Assembly: GCA_033439685.1 (NCBI GenBank)
Contig: JAUEDM010000002.1
Span: forward strand, 5,642,001-5,706,000
Direction of reading: 5' to 3'
DNA: 64,000 nucleotides
DNA from: Apodospora peruviana
Taxonomy: Eukaryota > Ascomycota > Sordariomycetes > Sordariales > Lasiosphaeriaceae
Shown: in pieces, positions 10,601 to 23,069 of the stretch
Layout of the letters: each line of letters begins with the position of its first letter
How positions within the stretch are numbered: position 1 is the first letter of the stretch
Notes under the pieces: model-generated
The model's database searches: none
What the model was told of the DNA's origin: nothing
What the model saw: only the letters and a program-made list of their open reading frames with translations
Program-made: the position numbers and the translations under genes

Positions 10601-12744
10601 CCGTCTCCAACGTGAGCGACCGCATCAGAGAGGACGACCTCCGTCTCCTGGACGTCTTTGATGTCTTTCAAGATGGCGACTTCACCTTTTACACCAGGAG
10701 GCGGAGATGCAAGCAGCCACCACACACGCCGGCAAGCTCGAGGCCGCCATCGTCGACGGTGGCCCGCCGCTCCTCGCCGCTTCCGACTCCGACTCCAACT
10801 CCGGGCCATGAGATTCCCGGTCCGCCAATGGAGGGGGAGGAGCCGGATGATGCGGCGTCGTCGACGTATGATGGTGTGCTCAAGACACTCAATGACAGCG
10901 TGAGCATGCATGGTTTATTTACCCTTTTTTGTTCTGACTGAGAATACTAACCGTGACTGGATAGCTCGTTGATGTTGGCGCAAAGCATCGTATTCTGTAA
11001 GTCCGATTCCCCGACCGAGCATTGTGTTGACTTCCAGCTAACTCCTATTCTCTTTCAGATTCGCCCAAAAACTCTCACCAGAACTGGTCGGCGGCTTCAT
11101 CTACATGTGGCACCCCGACGCGCTGGACACGATCGACGACCACTTCGGGACGACGTCGCGCTTCACCGAGAGCAGGGAGACCTCCATGTGGACGACCAGC
11201 ATTACCATCTCGCAGTACGTTTCTTGCCTCCTGTATCATCGATAGAGATGCTAACAAACCTTCTCTCCTTACTTTGTAGTTGGACGATTCGAACAGTCGA
11301 AGAACACCGCGGAGATCGATTCAGGGAACGACACAGACAGAACGGCGATTTCCCGCCAGAAAACATCGCCAGCCTTGGTGGACCGGGGTCGTCACCTGAG
11401 CCGGGAGGGCAGACGTTGCATGTTGTGGAGGAACAGTCCTCCTCATTGGTGTTTACAGGCGACTCGGCCGGATACCTGTGGATCTGCTCGGCCCTGTCGT
11501 CTGCCACAAACTCCGAGTCGATTTCTCCGGTCATCAACAATGTGTTGCCTAAGATACTGGAAAAGTTTATTCATCAGCAGGCGAGCGGGCGCTGTCTCGC
11601 GTTTCTTTTGCTCTTGGGGCATCTTTGTGAGAAGTTGGCTGCTGAGTATGGGAATTTGTTGGCCAGGTTGGACGATATCATGGAGATCGGGGTAATTCCT
11701 ACCTATTTCATTGTTCTGTGTTTTATATATATATCTGCCGACTGACGCATTATGATACGTGTGATTAGGACCGGACTCTCCTCGAAGGCCTGGAAGACTG
11801 GTGGGGCACCACCGAGGCGATCAACAAGCTGAAGAAGATGCTCTGGGGCTGGGAAGCCCTGAGGGTCTTCAACGACAAACTATCTTCGTCGTTGTCGCAG
11901 ATCCAGAGGGCGCAGGAGGCCATGGAGCATACTATCAAGCAGGTACGTTTACATTGTTGACTCTATTGTGATGTGACGGTTCATTACTAAAGCGAGATGA
12001 TGTCAGGACGCGATGCAACAACACGTTGATCTCATCCAGGAATATAATAGCATTGTGGAGGAGTTCAAGAAGCGATACGGCATGTTGGTGGACGTGCACG
12101 ATAAGACGCAGTTGAAGATCAAGCAGGTCACTGGTTTGCGGGACGGGGTACGTATCAATCAATGTTAATAGCATGAGGTGACTGTCGCTGACGAGGGCTT
12201 GCGCAGATATCTACCATCACCAACGTGGTGGACACGCAGACCGCGCTCGCGGACAACAAGACCACGATCCAGCAAGGGAACAATATCCGCACGCTTACGT
12301 ACATTACCATATTCTTCCTGCCGCTTGGCTTTGTCACTGTCAGTACACCTTTGCTTCTACCACATTGGCTTCATGACTTGGAGCTATGCTGATATTTCTG
12401 TTTTTCTCTAGGCTCTCTACTCGATCCAGCACGGCGATTTCATGGACGGCGCCACAGACGAGCAGTTCGTTATCCTAATTATCGTGTTCTCTGTGACCAC
12501 TTACCTCTTGGCATTTAGTCTGGACAGGGCGCTGGTGCGCTTTGAGGACAAGAAAATCTGGTTGCCTGCGGCGCTGAAAAACTTGAGACTGCGGAAGAGA
12601 AGACCAGAGGACAGGATTAAGGCTGGTGGTGCCTCTGCTTTTCGTAGTGAAAGAAGCATCGTCGTTAAGCCTCCGAGCGTGCTGGAGGAGGGGATTCCGC
12701 TTGAGGAGGCTCATCAGAACGGTGGGTGGCTTGGTCACCGGTGA
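7621..12744 (+). CDS. Large CorA-like membrane protein, 11 exons
   Basis: Protein of 1489 residues. Exons: 7621-7672, 7728-8850, 8917-10390, 10459-10899, 10965-10996, 11059-11214, 11280-11691, 11769-11942, 12007-12147, 12207-12338, 12412-12744. All ten introns are 55-77 bp, most have a visible CTRAC branch, and phases agree throughout. The ATG at 7628 would be in frame only without intron 1, so it is an alternative start. The first 1200 residues are soluble and unlike a domain I can name. Residues about 1230-1363 are helical and coiled-coil-like, then two membrane helices follow (about 1364-1386, YITIFFLPLGFVT, and 1398-1419, FVILIIVFSVTTYLLAFSLD), as in the C-terminus of CorA-type magnesium transporters and their fungal relatives. 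The GMN signature of true CorA is absent; YSIQ is seen at that place. Transport function is therefore unproven. Confidence 0.8.
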
Positions 12745-13578
12745 TGAGGCCCAGCTGGCCCTTTCTGGGTGAGATGTGGTCTTCAGGAAACCATGGGACG
12801 ATGACAGGTTTGGTTATATTGGTTTGAATATATCGTGGTTTACATAGCGTGGTGTTGGATCATCTGGACTCCGTTGTATGGTATTATTGGGTTGGTGTAC
12901 TCTTAGAGACCTGATATAAAAGCGAACTTTTGCTTTGCTTTACAATCAAATCATCGCTGAATTTGTCATGGCATTGAAGGTGGCTGACCAGCAGGTCAGT
13001 GAGCTTTATGGTCGATCGCTTCCCAAGTTATTTCGAAACCGTTAGAACGCTTATTACTCGGTCCGTACCATGGCCTGGTTATCTATCCTCCAATATACAT
13101 GTATGCTAGGTATCAATCAAAACACTTATTTACTCTATCATTATATTGCATCTTCCAGTTACTCCACCCAGCGAGCCGTTTGACCATGAAGTTGCTCTAT
13201 GCTAAGCCAACTAAACTAACTACCTTATGGATCGTCTCAATAAAAGTAGTAGTACATTTCTCCATCACGTCGACGTCCGTGGTGGCTACCTACCTATTGC
13301 GACACTCCAGGAGTCGCGAGCCTTTTAGGTGATATCATAAACAAAAAAACAGCCATCTTGTTTCGTATGGGTATACGTAAAATGGTCATAAACACTACAT
13401 AATAATAACCAAAAGATTCATCACTTTTGAGCAGCACAGAGGCTCTCGCGATAATATCAGGGTACATAACTAATACCCAAAGATTCCTCCGAAACGCCGC
13501 CGCTAAGATAACCTTGATCAACCGAAACCTCATGAAAAAAAATCCAACCCTTTATTTTGTACACAGATTGTACAACTT
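12745..13578. other. Spacer between convergent genes
   Basis: AT-richer 3' flanks of the CorA-like gene and the rhodopsin-like gene. No gene or RNA seen. Confidence 0.55.
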
Positions 13579-14869
13579 TTAAAAAGCCAACCCAGGCTCC
13601 GACTTGTGACTGTGAAGCGAAACGCTCACCGTCTTGGTTATCCCGTTCATGTTCCCCGGGCCGGGGCTGCCCCTAACGAGACTGGACTCGCTGCCGTTGG
13701 TGTAGTCGTCTTCAATATGCTTGCTAGTGCTGGGGGGCTGATGATGCTTATTGGCATGGTGGCCGCCGGCAGCCGAGACCATCGACGTGGCTGTAGGGAA
13801 GGATGGGCCCTTTTTTCGGCCGTTCATGTTGCTCAGGTCGCAGCTGAAGTAGAGTTGGGGAGTCTGGCCGCCGCCGCTGCTGCCGCCGACACTGAAGTAG
13901 CGCGAGAACAGGGGCCGGATGCCGGGCACGCTGACGGCGATGATGCTTACGTTTTGTTCGATTCTGCTTTTCCTGTTAGTAAAAAAGAATTGTTGATCAA
14001 GGTGGGTGGGAGAGAGAGAGAAGCAAAACGCACATTGACCAGATGGTCAGCGAGAGCGTGTCCCACGTCACGTCTATCCGCTTCCCCAACGTATAAAGCT
14101 GCAGGGTCTTGACCAGGGCGGAGATGCCGATAAATACGCCGAGGCCCATCAGCACGGCCAGGGCGATCTTGGTCCGCATGGCCATGCGGAGGTTCCGCAG
14201 GATCAGGATGGGGAACAAGGCCACTAGCCAGTCGGCGGCGATGGCGATCGAGGCCTGGATCAGGCCGACGATGACGCTCACGTGGCCGGGGAAGCATTTG
14301 CCCTCGACCTTGGGGTTCCAGAGCTTCTCGAGCGGCCGGCAGCTGGCGAGCAGGTTGATGATGACCATGTTGGTGGAGAGGAAGGTCAGCACGATGATGG
14401 TCCAGAGGAAGATCTTGTAGTGCCGGAAGCGCTCGACGATGCGCATCATGAAGAGGCAGCACGAGATGCGCGCCAGCATCGAGGCTGTCAGGTTGGGCGG
14501 CACCGTGGCCCTGCTCCACTTGGACGCCTCGACCAGATTGTGCTCCTCGAGGTAGAACATGTGTCTGCCGTTGCCGTTCTGGACGGATATGATCTCGAAG
14601 GCCAAGTTGACGATGGCCATGGCCTACAGTCGACGACGACCATGGGTTAGAGAAGATGAGGGCATGATTACTAGAGACAAGATACTCACGGCCGCTCCCA
14701 CAATCGTGTAGTCGTCCCAGCCGACATTTCTTACGACTGTGATCCGCGCAAACAGGCGCATGCCCACGGCGACGAGGGCGAGAATGGTGCTCACGATGGT
14801 CAGGGCGAGGACCATCGGTCCTTTGTTGACATCGCCATCGGGAGGAGCAGTCTGGCCGACGCCCGACAT
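13579..14869 (-). CDS. PTH11-like / fungal rhodopsin-domain membrane protein
   Basis: Integral membrane protein of 387 residues with a seven-helix layout typical of the fungal rhodopsin/PTH11-like family. Exons are 14869-14690, 14623-14034 and 13972-13579. Intron 1 has a GTGAGT donor and TAG acceptor in phase 0; intron 2 has GTGCGT and CAG in phase 2. The N-terminus starts MSGVGQTAPPDGDVNKG and runs straight into helix 1 (MVLALTIVSTILALVAVG). The family signatures VGWDDYTIV after helix 2, CRPLEKLWNP in the third extracellular loop, and IIAVSVPGIRPLFSRY after the last helix are all present. The C-terminal cytosolic tail is long and Ser/Gly-rich. Members such as Magnaporthe Pth11 act in surface sensing; most are uncharacterised, so the ligand here is unknown. 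Confidence 0.88.
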
Positions 14870-14876
14870 GCTGCTG

Positions 14877-14936
14877 TTGACGTTGACGTTGACGTTGACG
14901 CTGACGCTGACGCTGACGCTGACGTTGACGTTGACG
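14877..14936. repeat. Hexanucleotide repeat, TTGACG/CTGACG x10
   Basis: Ten perfect 6-bp units: four TTGACG, four CTGACG, two TTGACG. It ends 7 bp before the start codon of the minus-strand rhodopsin-like gene, so it probably lies in its 5' leader. In the frame of that start it would read Val-Asn/Val-Ser, but a stop precedes it with no ATG between. Confidence 0.95.
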
Positions 14937-16567
14937 CCGTCGCTTCGTCTCGGCGTCGTGGTGACTTAGGCTGCGGAAGCTAAGCTTACTGCTGTCATAC
15001 AGCAGCACAAGCTTTGCTTGCCTTGGCTAGTGCGTCGGGAGGATGCAAACTAGCATAGAAACAAAGCCGTGCATTTGCTTCTTCGGAATACCGGTAGTCT
15101 TCCGTGCGTAAACCAAAACCAACAAGACCAGAGTTTCTCCTCTCAGGATCTCGGGGACCCTGGGCTAGTCTCGTTCTTTATTTCGACCCACATGTTAACC
15201 TTATTCTTAAGATGGTCAAGCTTTAGGATTTCATCCTCCCCTCTTGGTATGTTTTGCGCATTTTTTTTTTTCTTGGCTCATGTGTGTCAGTCTTCAAGAC
15301 ACTCTGGCTGGGGATTCGAAAGGTGAATGGACTCCGCCGCACGCCGGCAGAGCCATAACCTTGGGACACCCTAAAATCCTTCCGGGCTCCCTTGACCATT
15401 TCCCCGGGGAACCAGGGTCGGGGAACACAAACCGGTCGGAGTGCAGGGCTGCCGGTGCGGTTCTAGTACCGTGATTGGGCCGTTCTTGAAGGATGATGAT
15501 GCCCAACCCTTGCCAGAGAACACTTCCATGGAACTTGCTACGGCGTGGGCTTCATGTTGAACATTGTATTCCTTGCAGTGCATTGTGCTCAGGCCTCGTG
15601 GTCGCTGCGAGCAAAACGAATTGGCGATCGCTGCTTCATACGAGGTTGCATATGATAAAGGCGCGTCTTACAAAGACTTCACCTATCCTATGAACTTGGG
15701 GATCATGTTTGGAACTTTATTCTCTTTATACCACAAACAAGGTCAGGCTTCTCATGTACGAATGCCAAGATAATGAGGTGTTTACTCCTGCAACCTGTCG
15801 GCCATCCTACCTTCCACCTCGAGCCTTGAGTCTTGATTCTCTCCCCTGCGTCGACCATGACCAACCCCTTATCAGCTTTTGACGATCCGCAGCGGTTCTG
15901 TCCTAGCACTACGACGTCAACACGCGTATTCAACGACGATTATTCAACTCGGATAGCAAGTTTAGGATTATGATCAAGTATCGGTCCTCGCAGTTGATTG
16001 TTCTGCTCTCTGTTCTCTTTTGCTACTGCAACTGTTACAGCGGCAGCCCTACACGCGTATCGTGCTCCCAGCCGCTCCTCTCCCCTCATTTCAAAACGTC
16101 TTTCTCAAAACAGCAGCTGTTCTTGCCGAACTTCCTTGTTCAAACCTGCCCCATGTTCCGGGGTAGTGTCCTGCACCACCACCACTCACTGCGCCGCCCA
16201 ATTTTACATAAATCTCCCAGCTTGCTTTGGGCCAAGCGGACGCGTTCCTGCGGCGCAGGCTCATGCTCTCCAGGGCCATCATTTGGGGACTGATGTGGGG
16301 GGATATTGGCCATGCCACACACACATGCTGTTCGCTCCTTTTTTTGCGTGCCTCGAGTGATGATGCAGCGAGATTGATGTTTTAAATGCAGTTCAGACAA
16401 AGCAAGACAGCGTCCAGCGCGGAGATATGTTTGCTTAATCGGTTGCTCACGTCGGAAAACATGAGCGAAGTACTGTTTGGTAGTTGGGTAGTTGGGTATT
16501 ACGGAATATAGGTAACTAAATACGTAAGTAACTGAATTACCCTCGCCCATCCCTATTTCAGGCATGT
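14937..16567. other. Spacer, no gene
   Basis: Promoter of the rhodopsin-like gene at the left and 3' flank of the FAD oxidase at the right. A poly-T run lies near 15258-15270. Open frames are overlapping and short. Nothing supportable. Confidence 0.5.
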
Positions 16568-18483
16568 TCATTTCTCCAAAGTCCGACACAGTTTCCCATC
16601 CTGCGTCGGCACTCCGCCGGCCGTCCTGACCGCCCAGCGCTCGCTGCCCACGGTCGAGGGCGCCCAGAACAGACCCCAAGCATCATATTTCTTCTTGATC
16701 CCCTCCAGCTTCTTATAGTTGCTCCCAAAGAAGCTCTGCTGCCAGTTCGGCTCGATGACGTCGGCCTCGTTCATGTACGAACCCGACCCCGGCGTTGCGG
16801 CGCGGATGTAGTCCACGTACTGGCTCAGCCTGGCACGCCCAGCTAGGTCCGCCGCCGCCGTCGCGGGCGTCCCTTTCACAAAGTCGTAGACCACGCAGTG
16901 CATCACGGCCGACCGGAACGCCGGGTTCGCCGCGCTGTCCTTGCCCGGCCAGCCGGCCACCTTGAGCGACGGACTCATCATCGTGCCGTGGATTTGGTAG
17001 CCGCCCTCGACGACTTTCCTGAAAGCCTCCATGGACATCTTGAACTTGGCCGGGTCGTCCCAGACCGCGCGCGGGATCAGGCGTGACGCGAAACGCTCGT
17101 CACGCACAGGCGCACCCTCGCCGATCACTTCGGCCGACCACAGGCTTGTCGCCGGCGCCGGGAAGGTCACGTTGACGCCGGCGGCCTTGAAAGCCGCGTC
17201 AAGGGGCAGCAGCAGCGCGGCCACGGCGGCTGCCGTCATGTTGGGGAACTCGAACGACGTGGTGAAGTTGAAGACGGTGTTGTTGTTGAGCGGCGAGACG
17301 TAGTTGCGGTCGATGCCGCCGGCGTCGGCGATGACGTGTCCAAAGGCGAAGTAGGCGCTCATGGCCCTCCAGAACGGCTCGATTCCGACGTCGAGGCTGG
17401 ACAGGGCGATGGCGGCGGTCGTGACCTCGAGGAAGGGGTGCGCCTTGACGACGGCCGACGTGACGATGCCGTAAGTGCCGCCGCCGCCGCCGCGCAGCGC
17501 GAAGAAGAGGTCGCTGTTGGTGTCCGGGTCAGCTGTCACGAAGGACCCGTCGGCCGTCACGACGTTTAGAGACAACACTTGGTCCGACGCGAGGCCGTGG
17601 TAGGATACTAGTGCTGAGTGACCGCCGCCTTGCATGTAGCCGCCGAGCAGGCCGACGGTGGCGAACGAGGGCGCCACGAGCGCGACGTTGTACTTGGCCA
17701 TGGCCGCGTGCACTTCCCATGCCTCGAGGCCTACGGCCACGTGGGCGGCCTTGCCGCGGTACTGCCCGTGAACGTAGTCATGGAGCAGCTCAAAGCCGGG
17801 TCCTTTGAGGTGGTGCGTCCATATTGACAGAGCCCCTGCGCCGGTTGATCTTCCCACAAAGTCGTGGCCCGTGTTCCTGAGATTTGATGTCAGCTCAACT
17901 GACTGCGTATGTCACGTAACGGACCTTACTTGACAACCAGCCTGAGGTTCTTGTTCCGCGCAAAGTTGACCGCGATCTGGATCTGCTTGACCGAGGTGGC
18001 GTTCACCACGTAGACGGGATATCCGCCCTGCCTGCAGTCTCCGGTCGGTTGTGCCACGGCGGGACACGCGTTGCCAGCGGGCCACTGGGTCGAGATCGCC
18101 AGAGGGTCATCGAAGTATTGCCTTGTGAGGAACTGGTTGTTGACCACGGTGGTGCATGCGGTGGCATTCTGATACGTCCCGGGATAGCACGCCGCCGCCG
18201 CCGGCACCGGCTCGAGCAGGGCACCGCCGCCCAAGGCGACGTTGAGCTGCTCCCACTCGGCATCCTTGGGCCAGTCGGCCGAGCCCGGGAACGCCCTGCA
18301 CTCTGTTTTGGGTATACATGCGCGCCGGTCAGATGCAGGGGCGATGTCGGAAAAGTTGCCGACGTCGTCCGAGGTCAGCAGGTCCGTCTCGTAGGGGAAG
18401 AGGGTTGGTGGAGCGGATTTCGCGGCGGCACGCGATGCTACGGCAAAGCTCCCCAGCAGGGTGATGATGGCCGTGAGCCGCAT
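16568..18483 (-). CDS. Secreted FAD-linked oxidase (isoamyl alcohol oxidase-like)
   Basis: Flavoprotein oxidase of 620 residues in the berberine-bridge/6-hydroxynicotine oxidase superfamily. Exons are 18483-17930 and 17876-16568; the 53-bp intron has a GTAAGG donor, a CTGAC branch and a CAG acceptor. Residues 1 to about 20 are a signal peptide (MRLTAIITLLGSFAVASRAA). The FAD-binding type-4 domain contains NTGHDFVG, whose His189 is the usual covalent FAD attachment residue, and GGGGGTYGIV further on. The C-terminal BBE segment is clear (YMNEADV, then FFGSNYKKLEGIKKKYD). The position of the second covalent ligand, a cysteine in bicovalent enzymes, reads SFATVGLLGGY with no cysteine, so FAD is probably held by histidine alone. 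The long Cys-containing N-terminus resembles fungal isoamyl alcohol oxidases; the substrate is not known. Confidence 0.9.
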
Positions 18484-19731
18484 CGCTGTGGTCGGGTGTC
18501 ACCACAGGCGGCAGAGGAAGGAAGAGGAGACAAAAGACTTTCGGACCGAGACGACGTGATACACCGCGCTGACTGCAACTGTCCAACTCAACTCCAGACC
18601 CGCTTGGACGCGAGGGTGGTAGGTAGGACGACGAGGAAGGGAAACAGCTTCCTCTTTGTATACCCCCCATTCACAAGCATTCAAACAAGCATCTTTTGCT
18701 ATCTCTTGTTTTATTATTGGTGTAACGGCACAGCACCGGGCGCTCGGTTAACAAGACGAAGAGGTGCCAGGCAATATCTGGGTATTTACATCCGGGATCC
18801 GGCCAACAACCTTGCAAGGACCGCCTAATTACAGGATCATCTCCGACTGGGTGTCTGGTATTGATCCAATACCGGGGGCGGCCATATTGTTTCTGTGAGG
18901 TATTAGTGGTGTGTTTCGGCCACTCATTAATTGTCTGCAGAATACAAATGGTCGTTCTTTTTCCATTCTGCGCAGAAACCCCCTCTTTTGATCCAATTAT
19001 TCCATAAATGAAAGGGGTCCCAACTGCTCGGAATCGAACCCAACGCGGCCGAGATCCATGTCTGTCATACACACCTCCACGTGTATTGTACGAGAGTGCG
19101 GCGTGCGGGGAGAGGGATAGGAGGTTGGCAAAAACAAGCTTCTTCTTTTCTCCTCTTCTTCGCCACGTGTTGCAGGACTCGTCGTATTCGATGCATGGCC
19201 TTCCAGGTTGCGAGCTGCACGACTGCGGCGTAAGCGGCGTTGCCGTCCCGAACGAGATACCGAACATTCGCCAACGAAATCAAAAGGCAAGTTAGCCTGT
19301 AGCGTTGACTTGATTTTATCCAAACTGCCACAGTGCGTACCTTACCTCTGGGACTGCGAGAGAAGTGCGGTTCAAACAGATATCCAACAAGTCTATCGAT
19401 TAAATGGCCAGATTGAAACTGTGCTGAGTGCATGGGCGTCTTTAACCCGATGGATCGTCTCTCCGGGTATGATTATGTACTGTTTGGGCACGTTTCTTTG
19501 CATGCGTTTAGGCTTACTTCGATCATGTCGTGAAACAAGATGTCAATAAGAAAGCGGCTGATGGTATAGACACGCAGGTTCCTGAGCGATTGAAGATATC
19601 TCTTGGCAGTATTTAATCCACACATTATAGTCACTGTGTCGCAATCCGACAACCCATAGTTTAGTCTAGAAAACTTGCCTCCTTAACTGCCATCCGAGAT
19701 AATGGCATCGAACCGGACGAAGCCTCAAAGT
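18484..19731. other. Spacer, no gene
   Basis: Promoter of the FAD oxidase at the left, 3' flank of the MFS gene at the right. On the minus strand around 19029-19039 there is a perfect tRNA B-box-like GGTTCGATTCC, but no cloverleaf could be folded around it. No gene called. Confidence 0.5.
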
Positions 19732-21866
19732 TCATTGATTATGCACAACGTATCGAGCCGTCGCAACGCGCATCCGCTTGCCTGTCCAAATCAGGGGCAC
19801 AATGAGTAACGCAAACAAGCCCATCATCACCGTGAATCCCCCAAACGGAATCAGATAGCCATCGTGCTGGATCCACTGGCTCCCGAAGAAGGTCCACGCG
19901 AATGGGATGATGCCGCGCAAGATGCATACCATGACGAAGCAGTCGCTGGCTAGTTGAGCGTACGAGTCGATGAGCTGGAGAGAGTCAATACATGCCATGG
20001 CCATGAAGGAATGGCGGCTTCAACCACTCACATAACTGAACCACACAGTCGGGACTTGTGTCAACGCAAACGCCACCATGGCATACGCAAACTCCAACCC
20101 GATCCACCGATACTTGCCCGGGTACTCGGCACAAAAACCAAACACCAGCAACCCACCGGTCGCGATCGCCAGAGAGGGAAGCATGATAGGGATCCTGGAC
20201 TCGGGCTCGGCAAACCCGTGGTCCTGCCGCTTCGCAAACTCGGTGAGCCGCTGGTCCGCCAACAGGGTCGAATAGATACAGCCAAAGATAATACCCAGCA
20301 GCGCGCCGACAAAGAGCAAGCCGGAGTCTGCACCCCAGTCGTATGGCGGTAGACTCAAAATTTTCGGCCCAACGGTCGATATTACCGCCACGCCGCCGAC
20401 GAGGCCGCCGTACTGCAGCATGACGATCCACGTCGCCGGCAGACGCAGCGTGCACCACGGCTTGAAGAACTGGTAGAAGACGTCGCCTCTGTACATACCG
20501 CACCGCAGAGAGCGCGGGTACGTAAACGGTGGATGGCAAACAATTTGTTGAACGGCCGCGTTCGCGGCTACCGCCGTGTTTCTTCGTGATGAGTACCTCA
20601 CCGTCGACCGTCTCTGCTGCTGCTGCTGCTGCTGCTGCTGCTTGACAGACCACCGCCGGGGCGGCGGGTGGTCGGACAGATCGCCCACCGACGAAGACGT
20701 CTGGTACCACGTCAGATCCAGCTCGTGTTGGTCGACGCGCACTGAGCCGAGGAAGCGAGACGGCAGCGTCATGTGCATGGACGGCAACGTGCCCAAACTC
20801 AAACACGGTGCCCGGCTGCGCGGGTAATGGTAACGCATGTTCCGCGGCGCTGGCGGGATTGAATTCGTCGGCGGAACATGCGGCGGCGGCACCACCACCG
20901 GAGGAGGCGGTTGCGGTTGCCTCGCAACGACGGGCACGACCAAACACGCCGAGGATCCTCTCTCGTAAATTGTTTCCGGCACCAGGAAGACGACGCAGAG
21001 GAACGCGGTGCCCGTGAGCGCCGCGCTGACGTGAAAGATGGCGAACCAGCCGAGCCGGGCGGCGATGTAGCCGCCGCTGATTCCGCCGAGAACGGAACCG
21101 CTCGCCAACGAGGCCGTGAACAGGGCCATCCACCCGGCTCGCTCGTGGATAAAAAACATGTCGCCCACGATCGTGGGGGCGATCGTTTCCGATACCGAGC
21201 TGCCGATGCCTTGGAATATTCTCACGGCGAGGACATTGTCAAAGTCGGAAGCGAAACCGCCGCATGTTGTTGCGATGAAGAGGATCATGGCCGAGAGGAT
21301 GACGACGGGGCGGCGGCCAAATACGTTTGCTAGCGGTACCCAGAAGATGTTTCCCAGGCCGAGGAGGAGGACGTTGAACTGTGTTGATCAAGTAACAGGC
21401 GTGTTAGTATTAAAAAAATAACTTTGATGTTTGTATATATGGCATGAGGCATACCGCTATGAACTGCGTCAAGTCATCAAACGGCCTCTTGTGTCCAGGG
21501 AACGATAGGTTCCATAACGGCAGGGCGGGAGCCAGCGATGCCGAGGCAAAGTTGCAGACGAAAGCGTACAGTGACACGCTGAGCAAGCACGCCATCTTCC
21601 TCCATCGTGCCCAGTTCAGCGGGTCGGCAGGGTCGGTGGTCGGCGTCGGGAACTTGGCGACGCAGACGCGGTCGACATATCTGCCGTTGTGCTGGCTGCC
21701 GTTGTGTTCTGCGAGCCCCTGGAAAGGGGATACAAGTGAACATGAAGACTCTATAGAAGTTGAGGGGGGTGTCTGTTCTCTCACCTATCAAACGGACCGT
21801 CCCCGGTGGCGTGGCAGCCTTGACTGACTCACGCGAGAGGGAGAAGGCATACTTCCAGCCAGGCAT
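19732..21866 (-). CDS. MFS transporter, DHA1-like
   Basis: Twelve-helix major-facilitator transporter, likely a proton-coupled exporter in the plasma membrane. My model has exons 21866-21785, 21708-21455, 21378-20032 and 19974-19732 (641 residues, in frame). Introns 2 and 3 are clear: GTATGC with a TACTAACAC branch, and GTGAGT to CAG. The first intron is uncertain because several AG acceptors lie close together. The segment DPADPLNWARWRKMACLL before helix 1 is typical of fungal DHA1 drug and polyamine antiporters, and RIFQGIGSSVSETIAPTIVG covers the helix-4 region. The cytosolic loop between helices 6 and 7 is unusually long and rich in proline, then carries nine consecutive glutamines. The substrate cannot be told from sequence. 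It lies between the FAD oxidase and a second transporter. Confidence 0.82.
20614..20640. repeat. (CTG)9 / polyglutamine repeat in MFS gene
   Basis: Nine CTG units on the plus strand, read as CAG (glutamine) in the minus-strand transporter. It sits in the long central cytosolic loop, where length changes are tolerated. Confidence 0.95.
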
Positions 21867-23037
21867 ATCAGATAGGTACCCAACGAACGTGAATCTCCGT
21901 CAATTTAATACAGGAGATACTTAGTTGGAAGGAGAAAAGAATCTCAAAAATGAGATATGATGATGTCAACCCGACATTCATTCGACATGACCCCGACGTT
22001 GGAGAGAAAGCGATCCGTCAGGGCATTTCGGCGCACAGAGTCATCTCAACTGCCATACGCAAAGAATGAATTACTTTTTTAAGGTACGCGTCACTACATT
22101 AGGTGTATATCCCCGTTTAAGGTCCAACTACCCGAGTACTAGGCCATGTTTAATCCTGCAGCTCGGCTTCATCATCAATCACGAGAGACCGATAGAAGGG
22201 ACTGGACTGAGAGAACCGGAGAGAAACGGCTCACTTCTGGTGAGCTGGTCGTTTTAGTCTTGGCGAGTTACCTTATATATCTGCCAGTAAATCTTGCCAG
22301 CCGAAAAGGGTACAAGTCAAGCCAGTTGTGATGGACTTCAACACTACCTGAATCAACAAGACCTTCACTCCTCACTTCAGTTACATCATAACAGGACCGG
22401 ACGCTAAGACGGTGGATACATGCTTAAAAGCAAGCTAGAACTGTACCTGATGTGTTGCCGTTGTTTTAGTTTCTCTTGGTCTCGAGCTAGCCCCAAAGCT
22501 CGGCTGAACTCACCCGCAAAAGCCTAAGTTGACTACGTTGTTGTCTCTTTTCTTCCTCGTATCCGTATCCGTACTTCCTTATTCATATTTTCATTTTGCT
22601 CCGTACAAGAGTATCGACATGCTGATGATACAGATATCAAACAGACAGACACGACGCACGTTCAGGTCAATTACTCCCCAGATCTCGCGGTAAATACTAA
22701 CTCCCGTCCTTCACCGGCACTCACCTGGCGGAAGAACCACCCCGAAGTAAACTAACGCCTCCGGTGGAAATAGAGTTAACGCCATGCACTCGATGCAGCT
22801 TGGCCGGCGGTCGTGAGCTTAAGCCCGATATTAGATCCAGCGGCTTGCAGCACCACACCGGCCAAGACGGTGAGGGCTCAAATATACCTCCCCGAGAGCT
22901 CGGATCGATCCGCTCGGCGGTCAAGGCGGCGTTACGAAGTAAATAATCTTTCGTAGGTATCCCACAATCAGACAACAAAGAATGCTCCAACAAGACTAAC
23001 AAGACAGCCTTACAACTACCAGGGGTGCACAAGAGCA

Positions 23038-23069
<32 letters not shown>

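Noticed and set aside
19015..19100. Perfect tRNA B-box (GGTTCGATTCC) on the minus strand
   Set aside because: The T stem has a mismatch, and no D arm, anticodon arm or acceptor stem could be folded around it. No A-box at a normal distance was found.
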